From Cryptomeria japonica (Eukaryota > Streptophyta > Pinopsida > Cupressales > Cupressaceae), in assembly GCF_030272615.1 (NCBI RefSeq), contig NC_081413.1:142365976-142429975 (forward strand): 64,000 nt of DNA, written 5' to 3'. The notes below the pieces were generated by a model. The model made no database searches. It saw only the letters and a list, made by a program, of their open reading frames with translations, and was not told where the DNA came from. The position numbers and the translations under genes were made by a program. Position 1 is the first letter of the stretch; each line of letters opens with the position of its first letter. Positions 1-9,612 of this stretch are shown piece after piece.

Positions 1-145
1 TTCGAATTGTCAACTCATGAAGTTTGCTCCATTTTTTGAGTTCATGAAATTTATTTTTAAATTGAATCTACTCAGGGCTAAATGCTATCAATCATCCTTC
101 ACTCCTGTACTCTCAATTTTTCTCATGTAGGCTTGAAGGTGAAGT

Positions 146-310
146 TCTCTCGAATTGTGCAAGTCATCAAGTTTGCTCCAATTTCCTAACTCATGAAGTT
201 TGCTCCACTTCTTCAACTCATGAAGTTCACTCCACCTCCTCAAGTCACAAAGTTCACTTCAGTGTCTCAAGTCATGAAGTTCAGTCTAGTGTCTCAAGTC
301 ATGAAGTTAA
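146..310. repeat. Minisatellite of about 30 bp
   Basis: About five imperfect tandem units share a core of CTCAAGTCATGAAGTTCACT with small changes; looser copies continue back to position 1. The units are too diverged for an exact copy number. No coding sense is seen. Confidence 0.7.
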
Positions 311-1047
311 AACCTATTGAAGACTTGAAGATGAAGTAAATGAGCTCATCTTCAATCAATTTCATTTCATATGAATTCAATTCTTAGACTATCTCACTCA
401 ATCACTCAAACTCATATTTACACATCTACTAAAACAAGGCACTTAAGCATGAAGTTTTCTCATGTAACTCATTTCCTGAAGTTTTATCATGTAGGTGAGT
501 TTATGAAGTGGATTTCAAATCAAGACTAAATTCTCCTTTTTTCACTTTCTACTCTCTCAACTTTAATACATGATATGTTCATGCTCAACATGAGATCTTA
601 AGATGAGTTTTTTCTCCATGGGCTGAGTGCAAGAAGTTTGCTACATAAGGGGTGCACATGAAGTGAAGTTCACTCCTCAAGAGGAGAACTTAAAGTGACC
701 CTCAAATTAGCAATTCTCAAGATATCCAGACTTTGCAAACTTACTTACTTCACACTCATGCAATACTATCCACCTGACTCCTAGCCATTTGAGTGCCTAT
801 ACCTCTCTAATGCAAAGGCTAATAGCTAAGGACCCTAGTGCTACCTAGAAAGCAGGAAAAAGGTGGAGGTCCCTATTTGTGATGGGGCGATGTGTGAATA
901 CCTCACAACAAAACCCTTGCCACTTGTCTTCATTTAGATTCATAGTTTTTTGTATGCATGATTTTAATGGATTTGTATTCTTGATGTTTATTATTTTATA
1001 GATGATTCTCTTCTATTATAAGATATCTCTCCACTTTTTTTACATAT
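311..1047. other. Unrecognised, gene-free sequence
   Basis: No long reading frame, RNA gene or recognisable repeat is seen. The stretch around 780-900 looks like retroelement internal sequence but matches nothing else in the window. Its right edge is where homology to the B-family LTR begins, so an older rearrangement has removed the start of that LTR. Confidence 0.4.
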
Positions 1048-1393
1048 ATTTTTTAAATATAAATATACTAGTTTATGAATTCCCATGATAGCGAAGATGC
1101 AATTATAAAAGGAAAAATTGTGAGCTTTGGAGAATTCATTATTGTTACTCACGATTATTATTTTGGTCTAATGTTTTTTGTGGCATTGACTGAGCTCTGG
1201 ATGAAACCCTAGAGCCATTTTGGATGCAAAACTAGAACATGTTGATGGCAATCTCCATCACCACATTTGCCAAATCAATCTTTCATTTCTTATGTCCAAG
1301 TTGTTTCTAGATTGGTGCATAAGAACTTCGATGTTTTGTAGATATAAGTCATGAGATTAATTATTGAGCCAAGACAATGGTTATCGGTGGACT
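1048..1393 (+). mobile_element. Element B 5' LTR remnant, left piece
   Basis: This matches 38120-38447 of the intact B-family LTR base by base with scattered substitutions, including the stretches around ATTATAAAAGG and AGCTCTGGA. The match stops where Copia-1 begins and resumes at 27554, so the LTR was broken by the Copia-1 insertion. The first part of the LTR (counterpart of 37742-38119) is missing. Confidence 0.85.
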
Positions 1394-1398
1394 ATATC

Positions 1399-2116
1399 TA
1401 TTGAAATTATTTATTGTCCTTGAGCCTGGACAATCCTCAATAGATATCTCCCCACCTACCTATTAGAAGATAGAATGTTGTAGTAGAACAACCTGGAGGA
1501 GATTGACTTTGGGATCTCCATCCAATAGCTACTGACGAGAAGCATAGAGAAGTTATTGTGGTAGATATAATTTTTGAGTTGGAATTTTGGGGGGAATTTT
1601 GAATGGACAAAAAAGAGACAAAATGTGAAAACATTCTCCAATCAGTAGAGTTCAGAGAGAAGAAATCTCCAGCAGAGAGAAGTGCATTTCTAGAGTGAGT
1701 GTAGAGAATAGGAACAACAATAGCCTGTGTGTTTGTGTGGTGTTTGTTAGTTGATCAAGATAGCTCCTAACTGTATGGTGTGTCAATTGAGCAGTGATTT
1801 CTCTTGGCTGTGTGTAGCTCCAAGTGAGAAAATTTGATTTGTAGTGAGCTCAGAGAAGCTCCATTTTGTGTAGAATAGAGCAGCTCCTGATTGCTGCCTG
1901 TAGATTGTAATCAGTAGATTTTATATTTACAGTTTTTTTTTTTTTCTTGTAATCTCCAGTCCAATTTAATAGAAATTAAGAAATCTTGCATGTCTCCTTG
2001 TGTGTTTTGATTTTATTTCTTGTGGGTGTGTTCCCAACTATATGGGAATTGAGACAACAGTCTTTGTGTGCATCATTTTGGGTTTGCCTATCTTGAGAGA
2101 TCCGGATCTCACCACA
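1399..2116 (+). repeat. Copia-1 5' LTR
   Basis: This LTR of 718 bp matches 15485-15854 plus 27203-27548. It begins TATTG where the 3' copy begins TGTTG, so the canonical TG has decayed to TA. It ends CCACA, followed directly by the primer site. The two LTRs differ at many sites, which makes the insertion old. Confidence 0.9.
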
Positions 2117-2134
2117 TGGTATTAGAGTTATAGA
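2117..2134 (+). other. Primer binding site, initiator-Met tRNA type
   Basis: TGGTATTAGAGTTATAGA follows the LTR end directly. It is the usual copia site TGGTATCAGAGC with C-to-T changes. Confidence 0.8.
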
Positions 2135-2200
2135 GCTATAGATCCCTAAATCTTTGTGTTTGGGGTTTGTATTTTTTTGGTGTTTGAATATTGTGTGTAG

Positions 2201-3111
2201 GAGACATCACTGGAGATGAAGGAAAAAGCTGGCAGCAGCCTTCGTCCTTTAATGGACAAAATTATGATGTTTGGGCCAAGAAGATGAAGACCATCATGGT
2301 TACAAATGATTTGAAGGAACTTTGTGCAATCGGGTTTGTGGATACAACTGATCCAGTTTAGTATGCTTCCCTCACAAACATTTAGAAGAACCAGTTGAGG
2401 GAAACAAGAAGGAAAGATGCTAAGGCATTGAGTTTGATTGAAGTAGCCTTGACAGAGGCCATCTTTCCTAGAATAGCAGTAGCTAACTATGCTAAGGAAA
2501 CGTGGGAAATCCTCCAAACTAGTTACAAGGGGACTGATAAAGTCATATTGGTGAAGCTCCAAATGCTTAGAAGAGATTTTGAGACTCTTCAAATGAAGGA
2601 TAGTGAATCCATTTCATAATTTCATACAGGAGTCTCTGGTTTGTTGAACCAACTCAAGATAAATAAAGAAACCATGGAGGAGCAAAGGATTGTGGAGAAA
2701 ATCCTCTAAAGTTTTCCATAAAAGTTTGATGCAATAGTGATTGCCATTGAAGAGGAAGAGGACTTGTCACTATTGACAGTTGGTGAGTTGATGGGATCTC
2801 TTCAAACCCATGAGAAGTGCCTAAATAGGTCTACTAATTCTTCCCAAGAGAAATCTTTCAAAGCTCAAGCCAATGCAAGAAGCAGAGGGAAAGGAAGAAA
2901 CGGTATGAGTTCAAGAGGTCAAGGTCATGGCAATGAAGATAGCTCTAGAAGAGAAAACAACCAAGAGGGAGTGAGAAGCTCTCAAAATAACTCCAAACAA
3001 GGCAAGAAGAACAACTCAAATCAGAGGTATGAAAAGAGAAATGTTGAATGTTTTAACTGCCACAAGTTTGGGTATTATGCCAAAGATTGTTGGAAAAAGA
3101 AAGGTAACTAG
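2201..3111 (+). pseudogene. Copia-1 gag remnant
   Basis: Capsid-like copia gag: the NYDVWAKKMKTIM stretch near 2262 is the usual start of the copia gag domain, and NYAKETWEILQTSYKGTD near 2490 is its core. An RGxGRG/Gly-Ser-rich linker and a zinc knuckle, CFNCHKFGYYAKDC, follow at about 3051-3092. The knuckle histidine is replaced by tyrosine. The frame carries several stops (near 2359, 2382, 2617, 2707 and 2718), mostly TAG or TAA where CAG or CAA would fit. It would have encoded the particle protein; no intact product is possible. Confidence 0.88.
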
Positions 3112-3159
3112 CCAAAGTAAAGTGCTAATGTGGCTGGTGTGAATGTGGGTGAAAATAAT

Positions 3160-3600
3160 TAGCCCACAACCTTCATCATGTGCAACATTGGTGAAAAAGG
3201 TAGCCCTAAAGTGTGGTATTTGGATAGCGGTTGTAGCAACCACATGGGTGGTAATGAGAGTTTGTTCTCATTTATTAACAATAATGTCAATTCTAAGATC
3301 AAAATGGGGAACAATGGAATAGTTCCAGTTGAAGGAAGAGGATCAATTATGATTTGTACCAAGTAAGGTGATAAGAACGAGATTGAGAATGTTTACTTTG
3401 CCCTAGGCATTAAACACAATCTCATGACTATTGGTCAACTGATCCAAAATGGATACAAGTTTTTGATAAAGAAGGGAGAGTGTGTCATTTTTGACAAAGA
3501 TGGGAGTAAGAAGATAATTGTAGCAGTTCAAATGACAAATAACCAGATGTTTCCTTTCAGAATAGAGACTTGTTTCTCTTCTTAGACCATAGTTGCACCA
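3160..3600 (+). pseudogene. Copia-1 aspartic protease remnant
   Basis: The active-site motif WYLDSGCSNHM at about 3213-3245 is the D-S-G signature of the copia protease that cleaves Gag-Pol. An NLMTIGQLIQNGYK stretch, usual just before integrase, follows at about 3418-3460. Stops at about 3364, 3583 and 3619 break the frame. Confidence 0.88.
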
Positions 3601-3624
3601 CCCAAGCAAGCGTTACAATAGTGC

Positions 3625-4192
3625 ATGCAGTTGAAGGCCCTCAAGAGAAACATTCAAGACCCTTCCAAGCTATGGCATATTAGATATGGACACTTGGGTT
3701 ATGCTGGTTTGAGTTTATTGTCCAAGAAAAGAATGGTAGATGGTTTGCCATGTATAGAAGAGCCTAGTAGCAAGTGTGAGGCTTGGATTTTAGGTAAGCA
3801 CCATAGACTTCATTTTCAAAAATGCAACTCTAGAAGGGCAAGAGCACCATCGGAGCTGGTGCATATTGATTTGGTTGGCCCTATGCAGACCATATCTATT
3901 GGTAGCAGCCAATATTTTATGACCTTTATTGATGATTTCAATCGTAGGACATGGGTTTATTTTTTGAAATATAAGTCTGAAGCTTTTGATAAGTTTCTTT
4001 TGTTTCAAGTCCAAGATAAAAATGAGAGTGGACATTGCATAAAAGTCCTAAGGTTAGATCGTGGAGGAGAGTATACCTCCAATGCTTTTGTGATTTTTTT
4101 CAAGCAAAAGGGCATAAAGAAGGAGCTAACAAGTGCTTATACTCCGCAAAAAAATGGAATGGCTGGGAGGAAGGATAGAACCATTGTTGAGA
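3625..4192 (+). pseudogene. Copia-1 integrase, part 1, cut by the CACTA insertion
   Basis: The zinc-binding N-terminus LWHIRYGHLG is present, followed by the catalytic core with D in HIDLVGP (about 3861) and D in LRLDRGGEY (about 4050). The third acidic residue should lie in an NGVAERKNR-type motif; here it reads NGMAGRKDR, so the catalytic E is G. The second cysteine pair has also decayed (KCEAWILGK). Only a few codons past that motif the CACTA transposon starts. Positions 4190-4192 (AGA) are the left copy of its target duplication, and the gene resumes at 13134 in the same frame. Confidence 0.93.
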
Positions 4193-4517
4193 CACTAGTA
4201 CATTTGGGCCTAATTTCCAACCGACAATTGTCGGTAGTCCGACGACACCATGTCGAACTTCCAACCAATTTAACAGTAGAAAACATCGTCAGTCTTCTCG
4301 ACGATGCCATTTGCATTGAAATTTGGACAACATTATGAACTCTTTTGACGACAGCTATATTTGCTCCCCCGATCAAAAAATTTGATGGACTACGGTTGGA
4401 ATTCCGACGGATGCTATGTTTTCTCCTCGATGACTATTTGACAAGGAAGTGACGTCGAATATACAACATCCTTGTTAGATGTTTCTTTAGTTGTCGTCGG
4501 AATTCTAATGGTATCAG
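4193..4517 (+). repeat. CACTA left terminal and subterminal region
   Basis: The TIR is followed by short motifs in both orientations built on GTCGTCGGAATTC and CCGACGA (about 4223-4240, 4288-4306, 4400-4412, 4492-4506). Such subterminal repeats are where CACTA TNPA-type proteins bind in characterised elements. No gene is present. Confidence 0.85.
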
Positions 4518-5727
4518 ATGTTGTGGGTCAGACAACTTTGTCATCGGTGCATGAAAGCATTGAACGAGTTCTACTTTTAAAAATTGCATAAAACATTTTT
4601 TATTTATTTGTAAAAAAAGGTTATCAATGATGTTTCCTTTCTCCAAGAATTATCTAGGATCTTTTCTTCAAATAATATGTAACACCCAATGACTAAATAT
4701 TTTCTTTACAAATGCTTATTTTATTTAATTATCATCTAAGAGTGAATTATAATTTATATATGTGCGGAAGTAGAAGATACAAGTTGAAGACTTGTGTGCA
4801 AGTAAATTTCATAAAAGAAAGCAAGTAGGCATTATCTTTAATGAAATGGAAACAAGCTCATCGGCTGCCTAGAAGAGAGCAATTGGAGAAAAGCAGAAGA
4901 AAGTGTTAAAGGGTGATAAATAAATAGAGAGTATGCAATACAAACAAACAATGTATGGAGTGTGTGATGTGACATCTCTAATTTATGTCCGAAGGGACTA
5001 ACTAGTTTTGATGTTCCTGGGAAACCTATTGGGCCAGGCTTGGAGGAAATCAATGTGTTCATGCAAGGACCACCTTTTTTCTATTATGAGAATGATGCTT
5101 TTGCACCAAAGGATATTTGGAAGGAAAGATCCAAAAATTTCTATAGTGTGGAACCAGAGTTGGTGGACTCAAAGTACTTTTCAGCTTCTAGAAGACCAAG
5201 AGGTTATGTACACAATCTCCCAATAGAAGGGCAATTTCAAGCATTACCTCTCCTCCCCATGACTATTCAGGAAGCACTTCCTCAGACAAAGGAATATTGG
5301 CCTCCATAGGGTCAAATAAAAAAATTGAAGCATAGACTCTAGACGATGTGGTGGTGTCCTTCGTGAAGAACTTTGCACTATAATTGAAAATTCATGAGGG
5401 AAACTACAAGATAGTGAATATAAATACATTCTTGAAAAGTGGGAAGAATGGATCTTGGTTTGGGTGGGGCCAGGTCAGGTGGCTCCTCTAGAGGTTGACG
5501 AGATAGAAATAATATTAGGATTTGAAAAAGATCACACTCGTGGAACTTCGTGTGTGACTGATCGATTGTGATGTTTGGGTAATATTGCATTCCAAATAGA
5601 TATAGTTGCATACCATTTATCTGTCTTGATTAAAGCCTTTTATCCTGATGGCATTAAATTAAAGTTCTTTCTCTATTTTCTGCTGATCTCTGGAGCAGAG
5701 GTTGCTTTGCATCGACCTAGGATACAT
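4518..5727 (+). repeat. Left arm of 1.2-kb inverted repeat (DRM hairpin)
   Basis: This is the reverse complement of 5754-6968 along its whole length, with scattered mismatches and small indels. The first complementary bases are ATGTTGTGGGTCAG (4518) against their complement ending at 6968. Only about 26 bp (5728-5753) separate the arms, and the stem next to the loop is exact for over 20 bp. The outer 450 bp or so are non-coding or unassigned; the inner 750 bp are DRM coding sequence. Confidence 0.95.
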
Positions 5728-5750
5728 TTAACTTGTGTTGTATTTGCGGA
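4985..5750 (+). pseudogene. Captured DRM-type cytosine-5 DNA methyltransferase fragment, sense copy
   Basis: Translation in shifting frames gives the DRM2-family linker and rearranged methyltransferase domain: a GxGxPG-like start near 5005, GPPFFYYENDAFAPKDIW (5068-5121), VDSKYFSASRRPRGYVHNLP (5164-5223), WNLVWVG-like (about 5445), VAPLEVDEIEIILGF (about 5479-5523), DHTRGTS, GNIAFQIDIVAYHLSVL (5578-5628) and GAEVALHR (about 5694-5717). The motif order (target-recognition part before the SAM-binding GG/EVALHR motif) is typical of DRM and not of MET1 or CMT. No intron interrupts it. Stops and frameshifts near 5308, 5340, 5395 and 5567 rule out a protein. DRM enzymes perform RNA-directed de novo methylation in the nucleus. 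The fragment stops before the catalytic Pro-Cys motif. Confidence 0.93.
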
Positions 5751-5753
5751 AAT

Positions 5754-6490
5754 ATGTATCCTAGGTCGATGCAATGCAACCTCTGCTCCACTGATACCAG
5801 ATAGAAGAGAAAGTACTTTAATTTAATGCCATCAAGATAAAATTCTTTCAAGACATATAAATGGTATGCAACTGTATCTATTTGGAATGCAATATTACCC
5901 AAATAGCCCAATCGATCAGTCGCACATGAAGTTCCACGAGTGTGATCTTTTTCAAATCCTAATATTATTTCTATATTGTCAACCTCTAGAGGAGCCACCT
6001 GACTTGGCCCCACCCAAACCAAGTTCCATTCTTCCCACTTTTCAAGAATGTATTTATGTTCACTATCTTGTAGTTTTCCTCGTGAAATTTCAATTATAGT
6101 GTAGAGTTCTTCACGATGGACACCACCACATCGTCTACAGTCTATGCAATTCATTTTGGATCCCATTAAGGCCAATAGTCCTTTGTTTGAGGAAATGCTT
6201 CTTGAATAGTCATGGGGGGAGAGGTAATGCTTAAAATTTCCCTTCTATTGCAAGATTGTGTACATAACCTCTTGGTCTTCTGGAAGCTGAAAAGTACTTC
6301 GAATCCACCAACTCTAGTTCCACACTATAGAAATTTTTGGATATTGTCTTCCAAATATCCTTCGGTGCAAAAGCATCATTCTCATAATAGAAAAAAGGTG
6401 GCCCTTGCATGAACACATTGATTTCCTCCAAGCATGGCCCAATAGGTTTCCCAGGAATTCCAAAACCAATTAGTCCCTCTGGACATAAAT
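5754..6490 (-). pseudogene. Captured DRM-type DNA methyltransferase fragment, antisense copy
   Basis: The same DRM segment as the sense arm, read on the minus strand and less broken. One open stretch runs 6175-5754 (NCIDCRRCGG, WNLVWVG, VAPLEVDNIEIILGF, DHTRGTSCATDRLGYLGN, FQIDTVAYHLYVLK); another runs 6431-6231 (GPPFFYYENDAFAPKDIWK, VDSKYFSASRRPRGYVHNL). The continuous reading across motifs suggests capture from a spliced message or from a gene lacking introns there. A start methionine for a whole enzyme and the catalytic motif are absent. Confidence 0.92.
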
Positions 6491-6968
6491 TAGAGACGTC
6501 ACATCACACACTCCAGACATTGTTTGTTTGTATTGCATACTCTCTATGTATTTATCACCCTTTAACACTTTCCTCTTCTTTTCTCCAATTGCTCTCTTCT
6601 AGGCAGTTGATGAGCTTGTTTCCATGTCATTCAAGATAATGTGTGCTTGCTTTCTTTTACGGAATTTAGTTGCACATGAGTCTTGAGCTTGTATCTTCTT
6701 CTTCTGCATGGATATAAATTTTAATTCACGCTTACATGATAATTAAATAAAATAAGCATTTGTAAAGAAAATATTTAGTCATTGGATGTTACATATATCT
6801 GACAGAAAGATCCTAGATCCAATTCTTGGAGAAAGGAAACATCATTGATAAACTTTTTTTCAAATAACACTGAATCAAATAAATTAAAAATGTTTCATGT
6901 AATTTTTAAAAGTAGAACTCATGCAATGCTTTCATGCACCAACGACAAAGTCATCTGACCCACAACAT
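5754..6968 (-). repeat. Right arm of 1.2-kb inverted repeat (DRM hairpin)
   Basis: Inverted copy of 4518-5727. It shares the non-DRM flank as well (AAATAAAATAAGCATTTGTA near 6746-6765), so the whole unit was duplicated as a block after the DRM piece was in place. Differences between arms are spread over the length, not concentrated at one end. Confidence 0.95.
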
Positions 6969-7812
6969 TAGGCATAATAGAAAAAATCACTATAATGGGC
7001 TATTATAAATAATCTATACAAAAATATGAAACAACATTAAATTACCATTACAAACCCATAAACCATCAAATAGTGAAAATAGATATAAATTTGTAAATGT
7101 CTCCCTACAAACACCACAACCATAACCAAAACAAAAAAAAATCTTACCCGCAAAAACTAATTAGCTGGTGAGTTGCAAGTCTACAACATCTCTCAGATGA
7201 TTGAACCGTTTCTTAATTTTGTTCTTTTGATTAGTCAATGGATTTAGTTGCATGTACAAGTTTTCTATTTGAACCCTTTTGTTTCCTTCTGCATCATTCT
7301 TCATGTATATAGTATTGGATAGTTGTACAATTTGTGATGCTATAATATCTATGTGACCCTTAATATCCTTAGTATATTTAGGCCATTGCCTTTAAAACAT
7401 GTATGCTGCCACTACATCCTTTACACTTTTCTAAAAAAAAAATGATGCTTTCTTTCAGTTGGATATGTGTTGTTGCACATCTAATCACCAAAACTTCTAG
7501 TCTTTTCTCTTCCACCTTCTCCTCTACATCCTTCAAAACTTTGGCTTCCAATTTGAAAGCATGTTTCTTAAATCCATTAAGCGTCAATTGTATTTTTACT
7601 ACACTTGACAAAGACTCGTCCAAAAATACTTCTAGAAGTCCTTCATGAAGGACTTTCACTGCATCATTAATAAGTTATGATCCCTATATTTGAGACTTAA
7701 TAAAATTCTTGTGAGTAGAATGGTGAAGTTTATCACCCAAACAAATCATATGCAAGGGAGACAATCACTTAAGATCCATCTGATCTTGAGACATTGATCC
7801 CCACTTTAGCAT
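6969..7812. other. CACTA interior with an unrecognised minus-strand reading frame
   Basis: A minus-strand frame at 7659-7378 (93 residues) has charged, coil-like composition (VLKDVEEKVEEKRLEVLV at its centre) and an RCATTHIQLKESI stretch. It is flanked on the right by TA-rich sequence without a clear start context. It could be the last exon of a captured gene, but I recognise no family. The rest of the interval shows no gene or repeat. Confidence 0.35.
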
Positions 7813-8275
7813 GTCACATCCTAAATTGACAAGACTAGGATGCCTTAGGTGCCCTGGTGCTCATGATTGGGACCCAAAATATGACCCTCATTTCTTGCCT
7901 CATGTGTGAGAAAAAATTCAAACACTTTATGTATGATTAGGTATAAAAGGAAGCCTACCCTATCATTTGAAGGGGTCTACCTACAATTCAAGTGATCTCT
8001 TAATTATAAAATCAATTCAATTCCAAGTGAACAAGCAATCAAGCATTCATCAAGCATTGAAGGAGAATTCAAGTTAAAGCACAACATTCATGATCAACAG
8101 TCTACATGACATCCTAAAACCTTGTGTGAGGATTCAATAAAGATTCATCAAGGTATCATGTTCAATTTTAAGCATTTTTAGATTAGATCTATCCTTTTCC
8201 TCAAAAGGAAAACCTTATACTTCAAGGTTAATTCACAACCCGAGGTTTGACCTAGGAAAGCCCCCATCAACAAAC
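7813..8275 (+). mobile_element. Possible solo LTR or LTR fragment
   Basis: It starts TGTCACATCC and has a TATA box (GTATAAAAGG, 7941-7950), an AATAAAGATT poly(A)-like stretch near 8137, and an end near CATCAACA (about 8267-8274). That is the plan of a gypsy LTR. No target duplication or second copy is visible, so this is a tentative call. Confidence 0.4.
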
Positions 8276-8380
8276 CTATTTTCGTCATTTTGTGTGTAGG
8301 AAATTGATTCAGGAGTTACGTGTGAAGAATTTGGCAAAGAAAATGATGACAATCAAACTCAAATTTTGATGGCATGAAAA

Positions 8381-8898
8381 GCAGAAGAGTAGGCCAGTTC
8401 ACACCTCCTAGTCCGAAGAATTTTTGACAACCTTTTGATAGTAGATTTTGTATACCATCCTAATCCAAAAAGCATTCATTTTGTCTACATCCGACGGGTG
8501 GAGGATTTGGTCGATCTGCACCTCCTAGTCCCAACGATTCTACTTGAACACTCTGTCACAGGAGAAGAGATATGGCCTCTAGATCTACTAAGGAGATGCT
8601 TGCTATTAGTCGTATGATAAGAGAAAAGAGAAGAAACGTGAATACTACTAGCTAACAAGTTGTGTAATGTTGGGTGATTCATGCTGCATCATGGATTTCA
8701 TTGGCTAGCAAGTTGTGTTATGCTAGGTGAACCATGATAGAGAAGATTAGCAAACAAAACCATTTTGATGCAAGGCAATCCAAAGCAAAAGAGTAGGCCA
8801 ATTCACACCTCCTAGTCCCAAGAATTTTTGACAACCTTTTGATAGTAGATTCTATGCCCCATCTTAATCCAGAAAGCATTCATTTTGTCTACATCCAA
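8381..8898 (+). repeat. Direct repeat pair of about 115 bp in the CACTA interior
   Basis: 8381-8495 and 8775-8898 share AGAGTAGGCCARTTCACACC, then TTTTTGACAACCTTTTGATA and CATTCATTTTGTCTACATCC, with few changes. The CACCTCCTAGTCC motif appears a third time near 8519. The spacer also carries a duplicated CTAGCAAGTTGTGTWATG (8649, 8703). Confidence 0.8.
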
Positions 8899-9451
8899 TA
8901 GTCATTGCTAAAATCAATTTACAGTGTATTCATTTAGGGAACTTTCATAAAATATTCTCAAATTACACATCTTAAAAGGATCTTAAAATATTTATTGTTT
9001 ATAATGATAAGAATTTGGTTGTTCCATACACCTTCCTTTACTATTTTAAAAATATCATCAACAAAATATTGTGTAGTAGTAGTATGGAGTGCATTTCATC
9101 TATTTTATGCCCAAAGATTTCATCATACCACTTTCTTTTCAAAGGCACCCAAAATTTGATGTGTAGTTACCTCCAAAATCCCTAAAATACTCCTACTTCT
9201 ATATTTTAAATGTTTGTATTAAAATATCCATAACACCCCCAACATTCAATTGTTGTGTTGGTATATAAGAAATATATGCATATCAAACCTTATTCCTAAA
9301 ATCTTTATTTTTTGAAATCATAGAAACATTACATAATTTAAATGAAGGCAAGCAAAAGAATGTAGAGAGATAAAAAAACTCTATAGAGCAACTATTTTAC
9401 ATACCTCAAATACAAAATTGTAGGGTAGAATAATAAAAAATTAAAGGTAGT

Positions 9452-9612
9452 CATTATGATGATTTATTTGAGGTCATTATGATGATTTATTTGAAGGTTC
9501 ATTTGAAGTTTCATAAGTTAAAGGTAGTCACTAACATATAAAGAGTGAATAAAGGTCATTATGATGATTTATTTGAAGGTTCATAAGTTAAAGGTAGTCA
9601 CTAACATATAAA
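9452..9612 (+). repeat. Compound tandem repeat in the CACTA interior
   Basis: The segment AGGTCATTATGATGATTTAT recurs three times and TTAAAGGTAGTCACTAACAT twice within 160 bp, as nested tandem duplications. No coding sense. Confidence 0.75.

Noticed and set aside
2117-2134. tRNA genes at the TGGTATCAGAGC sites
   Set aside because: Only the 18-base primer complement is present; no cloverleaf or A/B boxes.
5575-5826. A gene spanning the hairpin loop (open frame 5575-5826)
   Set aside because: The frame runs from the sense DRM arm through the loop into the antisense arm; it is an artefact of the inverted repeat.
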